Below, piece after piece: positions 41,346 through 51,885 of a DNA stretch of 64,000 nucleotides. The stretch spans positions 1 through 64,000 of the forward strand of contig JACEFZ010027946.1 of assembly GCA_014155875.1 (NCBI GenBank), given 5' to 3'. This DNA is from Cepaea nemoralis (taxonomy: Eukaryota; Mollusca; Gastropoda; Stylommatophora; Helicidae). Both the position numbers and the translations under genes were made by a program. How positions within the stretch are numbered: position 1 is the first letter of the stretch; each line of letters begins with the position of its first letter. The notes beneath the pieces were generated by a model. It was given only the letters and a program-made list of their open reading frames with translations. It had not been told where the DNA came from and ran no database searches.

Positions 41346-41520
41346 AATTTTTTAGTCATGTGATGAGAAGAGAGGTATTGGACAATATTGTGACAACTGG
41401 AAAGATCAGTTGGGGAAAAGAGGCAGAGGCAGACTTGGTGGTATTACAGGGGAAACAAACCCCAGACATCTGTACTGGCTGTCACTGCTCTGCTGCTCTA
41501 GCATGAAGACCTGTTCTTGA
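41346..41520 (+). pseudogene. RTE-like LINE 3' fragment
   Basis: The sequence reads FFSHVMRREVLDNIVTTGKI, matching the FFGHVMRRNELENLVTTGKI block of the main LINE. The remainder decays within 100 bp. Confidence 0.8.
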
Positions 41521-41545
41521 AACATAGGAACCACAAACATAGAGC

Positions 41546-41921
41546 CATATCTTATCAAAATTGGATGTCACATGTCTGATCAAAATTGGATGTCACATGT
41601 CTGATCAAAATTGGATGTGACATGTCTTATCAAAAGCGGATGTGACATATCTTATCAAAAGTGGATGTGACATGTCTTATCAAAATTGGATGTGACATAT
41701 CTTATCAAAATTTGATGTGACATATCTTATCAAAATTGGATATGACATATCTTATCAAAATTGGATATGAGATGTCTTATCAAAATTGGATGTGACATGT
41801 CTTATCAAAATTGGATGTGACATATCTTATCAAAATTGGATATGCCATATCTTATCAAAATTGGATATGAGATGTCTTATCAAAATTGGATGTGACATGT
41901 CTTATCAAAAGTGGATGTGAC
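41546..41921. repeat. Minisatellite of 25-bp units, about 15 copies
   Basis: Units contain CTTATCAAAATTGGATGTGA followed by CATGT or CATAT. Variants TGTCACATGTCTGATC occur at the left end. Confidence 0.96.
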
Positions 41922-41924
41922 AAA

Positions 41925-43105
41925 ACACCACAAACTCACACACAGAGCAGAAGACAATGTACTTGGCCACGTTTGATTGTACATGCAACAATTAAGTAGT
42001 AAACAAACGGCCTATAAGGCAACAGGAAGCAGCTGTCTTCCAACTTGAAGAAGAAATAAATATCTGACTAATGCTGTGACTAGAAACCAATATTCCCTCT
42101 CAGATGTGGAGTATGGTGAGCAAAACTTCGACTTCATGAACTACAAGCAGATAAGTTGAACCCGGCTGTTTGATTTGGTAATTAGATTCACCAACCACTA
42201 TGCTACGGCATCTCTTTCTCAGTTTCACATACGCCTATTGTCTCACTACTGACGCACTTATTACAGTCATTACTATTCTACTTGTGCATGTAGGGCTGGT
42301 TATCTTCACCAAAATCCATGAAGAAACAAGATAAGCCTAATTCTAATCCCAACCAGTCTGTATACACTGAGCTGAGGTATAACCCAGTTAGGTTCTAAAT
42401 TGTTGTTATAGCTGGGGAAGCAGAGTTGAGGGTGAGCGCCCACCTTGCAAAATACCCCACGGCTTTGTGAATTTATCACCTCTGGCAGCAGAAACCCAAC
42501 TCCTGGCCTTCACGTGGTGAGACTGTTTTAACCAACAGAAGGGGCGACAGCGAGTCTCTGGCTCTAGATATGTACTTATGTACATACATGCGCAGAAACA
42601 TGTGTACATACATAGATATCTAAACTTGAGTAAATCAGCCTACAAAAAGAAAGGTGCTGAAGACGGAGGCAAACAGCTAGGAGGCGCACCACAGCAATAA
42701 GGATGCCACTCAAACAAGCTGTAAGTGAACAAAAGAAGAATAACCTAGTTACACAGTAGTATGCCTAAACCAACATAGGACTGGCACTATTAGCCACTGG
42801 ATGCTGATGCATGTTGGGGGGGGGGTGGTGATGAGGATCTGAGTACCTGTGGACATGTCTGGAATGCAATGATTATACTCCAACAGATAACTAACAATCT
42901 AACCAATTAACTAACTGACTGACTGACCGACTGATCAACTAACCAACCAACTAAAATTCCGCCATGTCCTCCCCATGTTACGTGTATGTCTCTAATTCTC
43001 TTCTCCGCATGTTTTTAGGCCTTCATCTATTTAGCCTTTTGGCAGAAAGAAAGGACTTTTTAAAACAATGTATCCACACAGTGAATTCAAACACAGAAGT
43101 CACAA
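41925..43105. other. No recognisable gene (41925-43105)
   Basis: The only recognised element is a tRNA-like SINE head at 42145-42215. A G run (42817-42826) and a degenerate ACTG/ACTAACC tract (42893-42955) are also present. Confidence 0.5.
42145..42215 (-). repeat. tRNA-like SINE head
   Basis: On the minus strand GCCGTAGCATAGTGGTTGGT is an A-box region and GCCGGGTTCAACTTATC holds a B-box 45 bp later. No SINE body from the other families follows. Confidence 0.5.
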
Positions 43106-43112
43106 ACTATAT

Positions 43113-43415
43113 GTTGCACGATTTATTGCCTGGCGTATTTCGCTGCATCTCGTCAGGTGCATTCTGCAGGGTTATATATCATATGAAGTGAATAAATGAA
43201 TAATACTTTGGCTGAAACAGTTAAAACACAGTCACAGGTATTGTTCGAATGTGGCACATGTTGTGTAGGTTGGTTGGTTAATGTGACTATATGTTTGAAT
43301 TGTTTCAGTAAAGTATGATTCATTTATTCACTTCACATGATATATAACTCTACAGTATACACCTGGCGAGATGCAGCAAAATATGTCAGGCAATAAATAA
43401 TGCAACATATTGTTT
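43113..43415. repeat. Inverted pair of Penelope-like 3' ends
   Basis: 43113-43200 (minus) and 43312-43415 (plus) are imperfect reverse complements sharing GATTTATTGCCTGGCGTATT, GCTGCATCTCGTCAGG and TATATATCATATGAAGTGAA. They match the 3' end after the GIY-YIG frame at 25860-25945. The minus copy keeps CTGACGA (43150-43156) and GAAA (43138-43141). The plus copy has CTGGCGA and AAAA, so its core is mutated. About 110 bp separate the arms. Confidence 0.85.
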
Positions 43416-43829
43416 GTGGCTCCTATGTTTAAGATCTGTTTAGTTATACTATTAACAGGCTTTTCTCAATGTGTCTCATCCAATGCCAGCATCCTTTAAT
43501 AACCTCTTGTTTCACTGGAATTTGTTCAGTTCCCTCGATGAGACGATATATTTATTCATTTTGTAATATCAGAGATATCCATCTTCAGAAAACAAAGAAC
43601 AATCAATACTTGGGTGTTTTGGCCATACATGGGTTAACTGATCAGCACTCTGTGATTTGTTTGGTATAGAGTGAGTTAATTAACTGCATATCAAGCACCT
43701 CATTGTTGCCATGTAGCACAAGTATAGAAAATACATCATCGGGAAGTTAACAGTAAAAGCCCAATAGAAGAAAATCTCCAGTGCGACCCTTGGCAATTGT
43801 ACATCTTTTGTTAACTCTATATACTGCAT
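43416..43829. other. No recognisable feature (43416-43829)
   Basis: No gene, SINE or tandem repeat recognised. Confidence 0.45.
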
Positions 43830-44110
43830 ACGTGCATACTTCTGTTAACTCTATGTGTCCCAGGTAATTGTCGCTGTGCCCGTCTCCCTGGCATAGAAGT
43901 TAAGGACTTCGTTCTCCCGTATACTCTCGTATGAAACATAGCTGCGTGAGATTTGGCAGCGGATCGCGTCGCTTTGGTTACCAACGGGGGTATGTGAGCT
44001 GGTCGTTCAGAAAGCAATAGCAAACTACTGAACGTAAAACTTGCCAAGACATCAACAGCAGCTGAAAAATGCTGGTGTTGACTGCAATGTCCTGTAAAGG
44101 ATATGCGGGG
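43830..44110 (+). repeat. SINE family B, near full length plus-strand copy
   Basis: GGTCGTTCAGAAAGCAATAG, CAAACTACTGAACGTAAAAC, GCTGGTGTTGACTGCAATG and GTCCTGTAAAGGATATGC match 12415-12545, followed by an A-rich tail (44110-44119). The left part (TTCGTTCTCCCGTATACTCT...) holds the head, degraded. Confidence 0.78.
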
Positions 44111-44329
44111 AAAAAAAATGTTTTCGCTTTAAAGTAAAGTTGGCTGAGCAAGAAAGAGTTAAAATAATAACTGTCTGAAACAGAAGGAGATTAATAACAA
44201 CTGCTGGGGTCAGAAGTTAAGTTCATGTATTCTACATAAATGCATATATTAATGTCCAGAGCAGACACAGTTAAGCTAACTGAAACTATTTTGGTCACTG
44301 ATCCACATCTGGCAACTTGGCTTCATTTA

Positions 44330-44617
44330 GGAAGAAGATAAGAAAACTACAATTGGTTTGGTCATACAGCCAGTCACTGATCGACATTTGGTAAGACTGC
44401 GTCATTTAGAGAGAGATAAGAAAGGTGAAAGTGACTTTCTCCTATAGAGACACTGACCAATTGTTGGTGATTTGCTTCAATCAGAAAGAGGCAAGCAAGC
44501 TACAAGTAGATGTTTTGTCGTACAGAGTTACTGATCAACATGTGTTGATTCAGAATAGAGATAAGAAAGCTGAAAGTGGCTTTCTTCTATACAGTTACTG
44601 AACAAAGTACACTGACT
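44330..44617. repeat. Degenerate long-period repeat before the 28-bp array
   Basis: The motif TTTAG-AG-GATAAGAAA followed by CTACA or CTGAAAGTGG and then TCACTGATC or TTACTGATCAAC recurs at about 44335, 44405, 44480, 44555 and 44625. This looks like an older tandem repeat of about 75 bp from which the 28-bp array was derived. Confidence 0.6.
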
Positions 44618-44785
44618 TGCTCCATTTAGAAAGAGATAAGAAATGTACTTCATTTAGAAATAGATAAGAAATGTACTTCATTTAGAAAGCGGTAAGAAAT
44701 GTACTCCATTTAGAAATAGATAAGAAATGTATTTCATTTAGAAAGAGAAAAGAAATGTATTTAATTTAAAAAGAGATAAGAAAAA
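44618..44785. repeat. Minisatellite of 28-bp units, about six copies
   Basis: Units contain AAATGTACTTCATTTAGAAA followed by GAGATAAG or TAGATAAG. Confidence 0.92.
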
Positions 44786-44789
44786 GAAA

Positions 44790-45480
44790 ACTAACCGTGG
44801 TCTGTCCTACATAAAATGACTTGGCTGGAACAAAACAAATTAAGAGAATAACTTCTAGGGATCATTACAGCAGTTTCTAAGGACACTTCTGGAAAGCAAG
44901 CGCTAAAACTAACACTCAAGCCGAAGCCAAGGTCAGCACAACTAGCAAAGATAATTACAAGTATATCAAACAATATGACCAATGAATTGCACTTGATGAT
45001 TTGATTTGATAATACAATTTTTTTTAAAAGACATGAGAAATCTAAGTACATGAGATAAATACAAAGCATTTGTCCGTTTCACAAGGCTAGCTTTTATCTA
45101 CAACAAAAGTCTATACAATTAAAAATGCAAAAAAAAAAACCAGACTGCAAAGAAGTCAAAATTATATGAAAAATAATAACACAGCCATTAGCCACTGAAT
45201 GAAAAACATAGGATCAATGTTAACAACAATATAGACACAGATTGGGAAACAGATACAGATATCAAAATAAGAACAGAAAAAACAAGAGGAGGTTTTATAG
45301 CACTAGAAAATTTATGGAAGTTAAACAAAATTAAACTTAAATAAATTTAACACCAAACTTAGAATATTAACTTCTAACATTAAATATTACTGTGTGGACA
45401 AGAAATATGGAGAATGATTAAGTAATTACAATTAAACTTTAAGCATTCATTAATTGTCTGCACAAAATAAGACTAATATG
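44790..45480. other. AT-rich, no recognisable gene
   Basis: Nothing recognised except AT-rich sequence. The LINE fragment at 45490 may extend leftwards in eroded form (AAGCATTCATTAATTGTCTG near 45440 is similar to the LINE sequence at 62850). Confidence 0.45.
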
Positions 45481-45490
45481 GTATGACAGA

Positions 45491-45778
45491 ATGATTAGTG
45501 TGGAGTTTGAGAAGAGAACCAGACTAATATCAGTGAATAAAGAGACGAAGAAAAGACGCTGGCACTGGAGAGAACACACACAAGAAAATCATGAGAATGG
45601 TGTCACTAGAAAGGCCTCTGTCTTGAATCTACAAGGCAACAGAAAAAGAGGAAGACATAAAAACACAAGGAGAAGACAAGTAGAGGCAGAAATGAGTAAT
45701 ACAGAGCAGATATGGATGGAGCTGCATAGGGTAGCTAAGGACAGGATGACTAGAAGTGAGTTGGTTGGGAGATGATGC
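45491..45778 (+). pseudogene. LINE C-terminal fragment and 3' end
   Basis: The frame reads KKRRWHWREHTQENHENGVT, RKASVLNLQGNRKRGRHKNT and RRRQVEAEMSNTEQIWMELH, ending DRMTRSELVGR. It follows the family pattern [37 protein letters not shown], with frame intact but several key residues changed. The 63-kb array derives from the corresponding part of a related element. Confidence 0.88.
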
Positions 45779-46023
45779 ACCAATGGGGTATACAAGGCAT
45801 AAGAAAGAAGGCGATAACAATCAATGGAACAAAAAACAACACAAGAGATAACAATAGCAAATGATGCAAGCAAAGGCAACTACTTCACCAGATGAAGATC
45901 ATTCTGTGTAGCATTATTTGGTTCCATGGGAGTCAGACAATCAGCTTGAGAATCTGACACACTACCCGGGGAGCTGTGGCAGCACACCTGCCATGCCAGC
46001 ACAGTGGTTCAATGTTTAAATAC

Positions 46024-49000
46024 CTGGTGACAAGGATTCTGTCTTCACGGACCTGAGCTCCCAAGGGAGACTGGTCTGAGGGAAGCCAGGAGACAGGGAT
46101 TCTGTCTTCACAGACCTGAGCTCCCAGGGAGACTGGTCTGAGGGAGCCAGGAGACAGGGATGTTGCCTTCACGGACCTGAGCTCCCAGAGAGACCAGTCT
46201 GAGGGAGCCAGGAGACAAGGATTCTGTCTTCACAGACCTGAGCTCCCAGGGAGACCGGTCTGAGGGAGCCAGGAAAAGGGATGTTGTCTTCATGGACCTG
46301 AGCTCCCAGGGAGACCAGTCTGAGGGAGCCAGGAGACAAGGATGTTGTCTTCACAGACCTGAGCTCCCAGGGAGACCGGTCTGAGCTCCCAGGGAGACTG
46401 GGATGTTGTCTTCACAGACCTGAGCTCCCAGGGAGACTGGGATGTTGTCTTCACAGACCTGAGCTCCCAGGGAGACTGGGATGTTGTCTTCACAGACCTG
46501 AGCTCCCAGGGAGACCAGTCTGAGGGAGCCAGGAGACAGGGATGTTGTCTTCACAGACCTGAGCTCCCAGGGAGACAAGGATTCTGTCTTCACAGACCTG
46601 AGCTCCCAGGGAGACCAGTCTGAGGGAGCCAGGAGACAAGGATTCTGTCTTCACAGACCTGAGCTCCCAGGGAGACAAGGATTCTGTCTTCACAGACCTG
46701 AGCTCCCAGGGAGACAGGTATGTTGTCTTCACAGACCTGAGCTCCCAGGGAGACAGGTCTGAGGGAGCCAGGAGACAGGTCTGAGGGAGCCAGGAGACAG
46801 GTATGAGGGAGCGAGGAGACAGGTCTGAGGGAGCCAGGAGACAGGTCTGAGGGAGCCCGGAGACAGGGATGTTGTCTTCACAGACCTGAGCTCCCAGAGA
46901 GACCAGTCTGAGGGAGCCAGGAGACAAGGATTCTGTCTTCACAGACCTGAGCTCCCAGGGAGACCGGTCTGAGGGAGCCAGGAAAAGGGATGTTGTCTTC
47001 ACAGACCTGAGCTCCCAGGGAGACCAGTCTGAGGGAGCCAGGAGACAGGGATGTTGTCTTCACAGACCTGAGCTCCCAGGGAGACTGGGATGTTGTCTTC
47101 ACAGACCTGAGCTCCCAGGGAGACTGGGATGTTGTCTTCACAGACCTGAGCTCCCAGGGAGACTGGGATGTTGTCTTCACAGACCTGAGCTCCCAGGGAG
47201 ACCAGTCTGAGGGAGCCAGGGATGTTGTCTTCACAGACCTGAGCTCCCAGGGAGACTGGGATGTTGTCTTCACAGACCTGAGCTCCCAGGGAGACCAGTC
47301 TGAGGGAGCCAGGAGACAGGGATGTTGTCTTCACAGACCTGAGCTCCCAGGGAGACAAGGATTCTGTCTTCACAGACCTGAGCTCCCAAAGAGACTGGGA
47401 TGTTGTCTTCACAGACCTGAGCTCCCAGGGAGACTGGGATGTTGTCTTCACAGACCTGAGCTCCCAGGGAGACTGGGATGTTGTCTTCACAGACCTGAGC
47501 TCCCAGGGAGACCGGTCTGAGGGAGCCAGGAGACAGGGATGTTGTCTTTACAGACCTGAGCTCCCAGGGAGACCGGTCTGAGGGAGCCAGGAGACAGGGA
47601 TGTTGTCTTCACAGACCTGAGCTCCCAGGGAGACTGGGATGTTGTCTTCACAGACCTGAGCTCCCAGGGAGACTGGGATGTTGTCTTCACAGACCTGAGC
47701 TCCCAGGGAGACTGGGATGTTGTCTTCACAGACCTGAGCTCCCAGGGAGACCGGTCTGAGGGAGCCAGGAGACAGGGATGTTGTCTTTACAGACCTGAGC
47801 TCCCAGGGAGACAAGGATTCTGTCTTCACAGACCTGAGCTCCCAGGGAGACCAGTCTGAGGGAGCCAGGAGACAAGGATTCTGTCTTCACAGACCTGAGC
47901 TCCCAGGGAGACAAGGATTCTGTCTTCACAGACCTGAGCTCCCAGGGAGACAGGGATGTTGTCTTCACAGACCTGAGCTCCCAGGGAGACAGGTCTGAGG
48001 GAGCCAGGAGACAGGTCTGAGGGAGCCAGGAGACAGGTCTGAGGGAGCCAGGAGACAGGTCTGAGGGAGCCAGGAGACAGGGATGTTGTCTTCACAGACC
48101 TGAGCTCCCAGAGAGACCAGTCTGAGGGAGGCAGGAGACAAGGATTCTGTCTTCACAGACCTGAGCTCCCAGGGAGACCGGTCTGAGGGAGCCAGGAAAA
48201 GGGATGTTGTCTTCACAGACCTGAGCTCCCAGGGAGACCAGTCTGAGGGAGCCAGGAGACAGGGATGTTGTCTTCACAGACCTGAGCTCCCAGGGAGACT
48301 GGGATGTTGTCTTCACAGACCTGAGCTCCCAGGGAGACTGGGATGTTGTCTTCACAGACCTGAGCTCCCAGGGAGACCAGTCTGAGGGAGCCAGGAGACA
48401 GGGATGTTGTCTTCACAGACCTGAGCTCCCAGGGAGACAAGGATTCTGTCTTCACAGACCTGAGCTCCCAGAGAGACTGGGATGTTGTCTTCACAGACCT
48501 GAGCTCCCAGGGAGACTGGGATGTTGTCTTCACAGACCTGAGCTCCCAGGGAGACTGGGATGTTGTCTTCACAGACCTGAGCTCCCAGGGAGACCGGTCT
48601 GAGGGAGCCAGGAGACAGAGATGTTGTCTTTACAGACCTGAGCTCCCAGGGAGACCGGTCTGAGGGAGCCAGGAGACAGGGATGTTGTCTTCACAGACCT
48701 GAGCTCCCAGGGAGACTGGGATGTTGTCTTCACAGACCTGAGCTCCCAGGGAGACTGGGATGTTGTCTTCACAGACCTGAGCTCCCAGGGAGACTGGGAT
48801 GTTGTCTTCACAGACCTGAGCTCCCAGGGAGACCGGTCTGAGGGAGCCAGGAGACAGGGATGTTGTCTTTACAGACCTGAGCTACCAGGGAGACCGGTCT
48901 GAGGGAGCCAGGAGACAAGGATTCTGTCTTCACGGACCTGAGCTCCCAGGGAGACAGGTCTGAGGGAGCCAGGAGACAAGGATTCTGTCTTCACGGACCT

Positions 49001-49341
49001 GAGCTCCCAGGGAGACCAGTCTGAGGGAGCCAGGAGACAAGGATTCTGTCTTCACAGACCTGAGCTCCCAGGGAGACAGGTCTGAGGGAGCCAGGAGACA
49101 AGGATTCTGTCTTCACAGACCTGAGCTCCCAGGGAGACAGGTCTGAGGGAGCCAGGAGACAGGTCTGAGGGAGCCAGGAGACAGGTCTGAGGGAGCCAGG
49201 AGACAGGGATGTTGTCTTCACAGACCTGAGCTCCCAGGGAGACTGGGATGTTGTCTTCACAGACCTGAGCTCCCAGGGAGACAAGGATTCTGTCTTCACA
49301 GACCTGAGCTCCCAGGGAGACCGTTCTGAGGGAGCCAGGAG
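46024..49341. repeat. 3.3-kb satellite of 39- and 61-bp units
   Basis: Two unit types alternate. The short type is 39 bp (ACAGACCTGAGCTCCCAGGG, then AGACTGGGATGTTGTCTTC). The long type adds 22 bp (CCGGTCTGAGGGAGCCAGGA). A third motif is TCTGAGGGAGCCAGGAGACA repeated alone. Variants CTTTACAG, CCCAAAGAG/CCCAGAGAG and AGGAAAAGGG mark positions. The 39-bp unit is 13 codons, so the minus strand shows MKTTSQSPWELRSV-type frames; these are artefacts. Markers recur with an exact 1,082-bp spacing, so whole blocks have been duplicated. Confidence 0.97.
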
Positions 49342-49354
49342 ATTCTGGGGAAGT

Positions 49355-49608
49355 AAAGGTGGCCACTGGCTGAATGGATAGGAGTGATGTAGAGATAGCA
49401 GGTTCAACTCCTACAACGATCAGGCTGAACTAAAATGTTGACGTCTCGTCCTTGACTTATGGATGTAAATTACAAGTACTTCAGAAGTCAGAGTGGATTC
49501 GCTTGATGGCGAGTGACACTGGTAATAAGGAAAGCTAATCCACATACAAAGATCAGTCCAGTGCACTAGAAATAGTAGCACGTGTATGGACTACTGCTTG
49601 AGTTCAAA
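49355..49608 (+). repeat. SINE family A, full length
   Basis: The head has TGGCTGAATGGATAGGAGTG (A-box) and GCAGGTTCAACTCC (B-box), the body GTCCTTGACTTATGGATGTA and ACACTGGTAATAAGGAAAGC, and the end GACTACTGCTTGAGTTCAAA. It directly follows the satellite end. The 26-bp segment amplified at 36776 is single-copy here. Confidence 0.92.
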
Positions 49609-49714
49609 GTGAGCACATTTCTGGCTGTGTACCGTGATAATAATCTCAGCTGCGGCACTTGTATCTAGCACTGTGGTTGCCTGAGCAATTGGAACATTGT
49701 CTTGCTAGGTTCGT

Positions 49715-50218
49715 TTATTTATAGTTTGTGTCCCTTTTAGCTAATTTACATTCACGGAACCAATGATTAAGGCAGTGAAATCTACATACTGGTTTCTTTT
49801 CCTTGCAGTACTGGCAAGTATGTCCACATTTGAGGAGGGGGTAGGATTTATCCCTGTTACTACTATTCATTTTCTGTGTATTGTTGGGCCTTATGAAATA
49901 TATCGCCATGAGGGCTTTTGTACATGTAGGGTCTAGCTCTGTTGCCTAGGTGTTTGCTAGTAAGTTTATTATCTGGCCCTTGTCCAATGAAGTAGTTTTA
50001 TTTAATTTCCTTCTTTCTGTGTGATTTTTAATTACATGCCTTCTTCTTCTATTGGAGGTACATCTGCTGTCCATTGTGTTGCTTCTCTCTCCTATTTCAT
50101 GGTTGCTGTTCCTCGTGTTTCCTCTGTCATTTTCTTTATTCACCCTCTTCTTTACTTCTCCAGATCTGTCTTTGGTTAGTGGAATCATTCTCTTTCTCAG
50201 TGCCAGGTTTTTTGACAA
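49715..50218 (-). pseudogene. Two minus-strand frames, zinc-knuckle-like, unknown
   Basis: The upstream frame (50218-49946, 90 codons) is strongly basic (RKRMIPLTKDRSGEVKKRVN; CTSNRRRRHVIKNHTERRK). The next frame (49909-49715, 64 codons) contains CGHTCQYCKEKKPVCRFHC and CLNHWFREC, a cluster of Cys and His that resembles a C-x-C-x-H-x-C knuckle without matching its spacing exactly. Together they recall a retroelement ORF1/gag pair. A stop separates them. I do not recognise the family. Confidence 0.35.
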
Positions 50219-50397
50219 TATTATTATAACTATCCATTTTTTTTTCTCTCTTTAGTTAACAATATATATTAATTTTTACCTTGCTAATATTTTTTGTTTA
50301 AAGTTTTAATTTAATTAATTTGATTTTTATTTAACTTTAAACTGTCATATCTAAAATATATTGCTTTTAGTTTTTCCTGGGAAAATATTATACACAA

Positions 50398-50500
50398 CAA
50401 TCCAGTGGATTCACAAAAATCAGCCGTCATTGACCACGTCTACGTAAATACCTGCTCCGCTCTGAAAATAATCCCTCACAAATCTCCAAGAAGCAAAGAA
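50398..50500 (+). pseudogene. Small endonuclease-like LINE fragment
   Basis: The frame reads NPVDSQKSAVIDHVYVNTCS. The SAVIDHVYVN word is typical of the C-terminal part of LINE apurinic-type endonucleases. It is too short for a family call. Confidence 0.45.
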
Positions 50501-50574
50501 AGCACAATGTTATCATGCGTGCTTTTCCGAAGAGTCTCTGGGTTCTTTACATACTTTACTCTTACTTTTTAGTA

Positions 50575-50672
50575 TTGAGACTCTTCTCTGGCTGTTGCAG
50601 ATGAGGGCGGAGCACGTATGGGAATGTCCCAAATGCTGTGATGTCAGTTCTTGACTCAACTCAACTCTGACT
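50575..50672 (+). repeat. RNase H-type LINE, 3' terminal fragment
   Basis: CTCTTCTCTGGCTGTTGCAG, GATGAGGGCGGAGCACGTAT and GTCAGTTCTTGACTCAACTC match 10500-10576. Strong 5' truncation. Confidence 0.82.
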
Positions 50673-50679
50673 TACATAC

Positions 50680-51260
50680 TGCCCATACTACTGCATGTCT
50701 GTAAATCATGGGTAGTGACTAGATCAGACTGAAATCAGAGAGCATAGATTATGGCGTCTCACTAGAATTCTAAGAAACCAAAGATTGGTAAAGAAGATCT
50801 GTCAAACTGTCATTTACTGACAATACAGTACCTCGCGGTGTATGGCAGGGGAGTCTTGAGCCTGAGGAATTAAGTCCGCCTGGCTAGTGCAGTTGCCGCA
50901 AATTGTGCAGGTTAGGGTTTTCTGTTAGCCCCAGACAGAAAAAAACTCCACACCTTACCGAGGATTCAAACCCGGGTCTCCCGCCAAAAGCTGCAAGTGG
51001 CCAATTCACAAGGAGATTTGATGATACACATCTGGAACAGACAATGGTAATTTTGTAGATCATTTAATGAGACAAAATTGTCCGGAGAAGTTTCTCACAA
51101 CTGGGAAGATGGAGGGTGTTAGAAGCAGAGGCAACCAATGCTGCATGGTTTGACAGAGTGGCATGGAAGACAATCAGTGGTCAAACTGATCAAGAGCACA
51201 GAGGACAGATATTTACGTGGGGAGACCTGGATTCCACCCTGCCATTCAACATACCATATG
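50680..51260 (+). pseudogene. RTE-like LINE remnant interrupted by a SINE
   Basis: Left part: the sequence ATTATGGCGTCTCACTAGAA and TTCTAAGAAACCAAAGATTG corresponds to the MWR-TRILRNQRLVK-type block. Right part (51005-51260): CATTTAATGAGACAAAATTG, AACTGGGAAGATGGAGGGTG and GGCAACCAATGCTGCATGG follow the FGHVMR, TTGKMEG and basic-linker order. SINE family D (50805-51000) sits between. Confidence 0.65.
50805..51000 (-). repeat. SINE family D copy
   Basis: GTCATTTACTGACAATACAG, TACCTCGCGGTGTATGGCAG, GGCTAGTGCAGTTGCCGCAA and ACCTTACCGAGGATTCAAAC match 32895-33090. The B-box region (GGGTTTGAATCC on the minus strand) is kept; the A-box side is cut. Confidence 0.85.
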
Positions 51261-51689
51261 ATGATATGTAAGATGAAAAATATGTTATAAAATTATAATC
51301 GCTTTTTTAACAGTAACATTCTGTTACAGCTAACTTGAAAAATACGTTTTTTAAAAATCTGTACAGCCACACGAAAAAAAAATCTGTAACTGTTGTTTGA
51401 GAAAAAAAATAATTAAGAATCACCAAAAAACAATAAATTAAAAATTAATAACTCTTGTATCAGTAATAAATTCTAAATATATACTTAAACAGAGAAAGAC
51501 AAAGTCTAACAGTTAGTCTCTAGCAAACAAATCAACAGAGTCAATTAAACCACACATTGTTAAATACTTGAACAAAATAAACAAAGTATACACCAATAAA
51601 AGCGTGGTTTGTGAATAATGTCTATAGGAAAAATACAATCAGATTGTTCCAGTTATTTTGAATAACGAGACACAAACAATAGATTGTGT
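51261..51689. other. AT-rich sequence, nothing recognised
   Basis: Very AT-rich with A runs. No gene or repeat family recognised. Confidence 0.5.
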
Positions 51690-51885
51690 GATTTACTGCC
51701 TGGCATATTTCACTTCTTCTCATCAGGTAGATACTGTAAAAATTACACAACATAAATTAAAGCAATAAGATAAATCCTTCAAGCCGAAATATACAACACA
51801 CATATTCACACAGTAATTTGAATTGTCTACCATGGTAATTTTAATGTCAGGCAATAAATCATGCAATCTACTGATTGTGTCTTTG
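51690..51885 (-). repeat. Penelope-like 3' end with short inverted tail
   Basis: 51690-51857 on the minus strand matches the end of the GIY-YIG frame (ACCATGGTAGACAATTCA) and the whole 3' region of 25800-25945, including CTGATGA (51720-51726) and GAAA (51708-51711). From about 51848 to 51885 a plus-strand piece (TGTCAGGCAATAAATCATGC) repeats the terminus in inverse orientation. Such short inverted tails are known for Penelope-like insertions. Confidence 0.83.

Noticed and set aside
46024..49341. Many minus-strand frames of 60-170 codons starting MKTTS
   Set aside because: They arise from 39- and 61-bp satellite units. The 61-bp units shift the frame, so no single protein is conserved.
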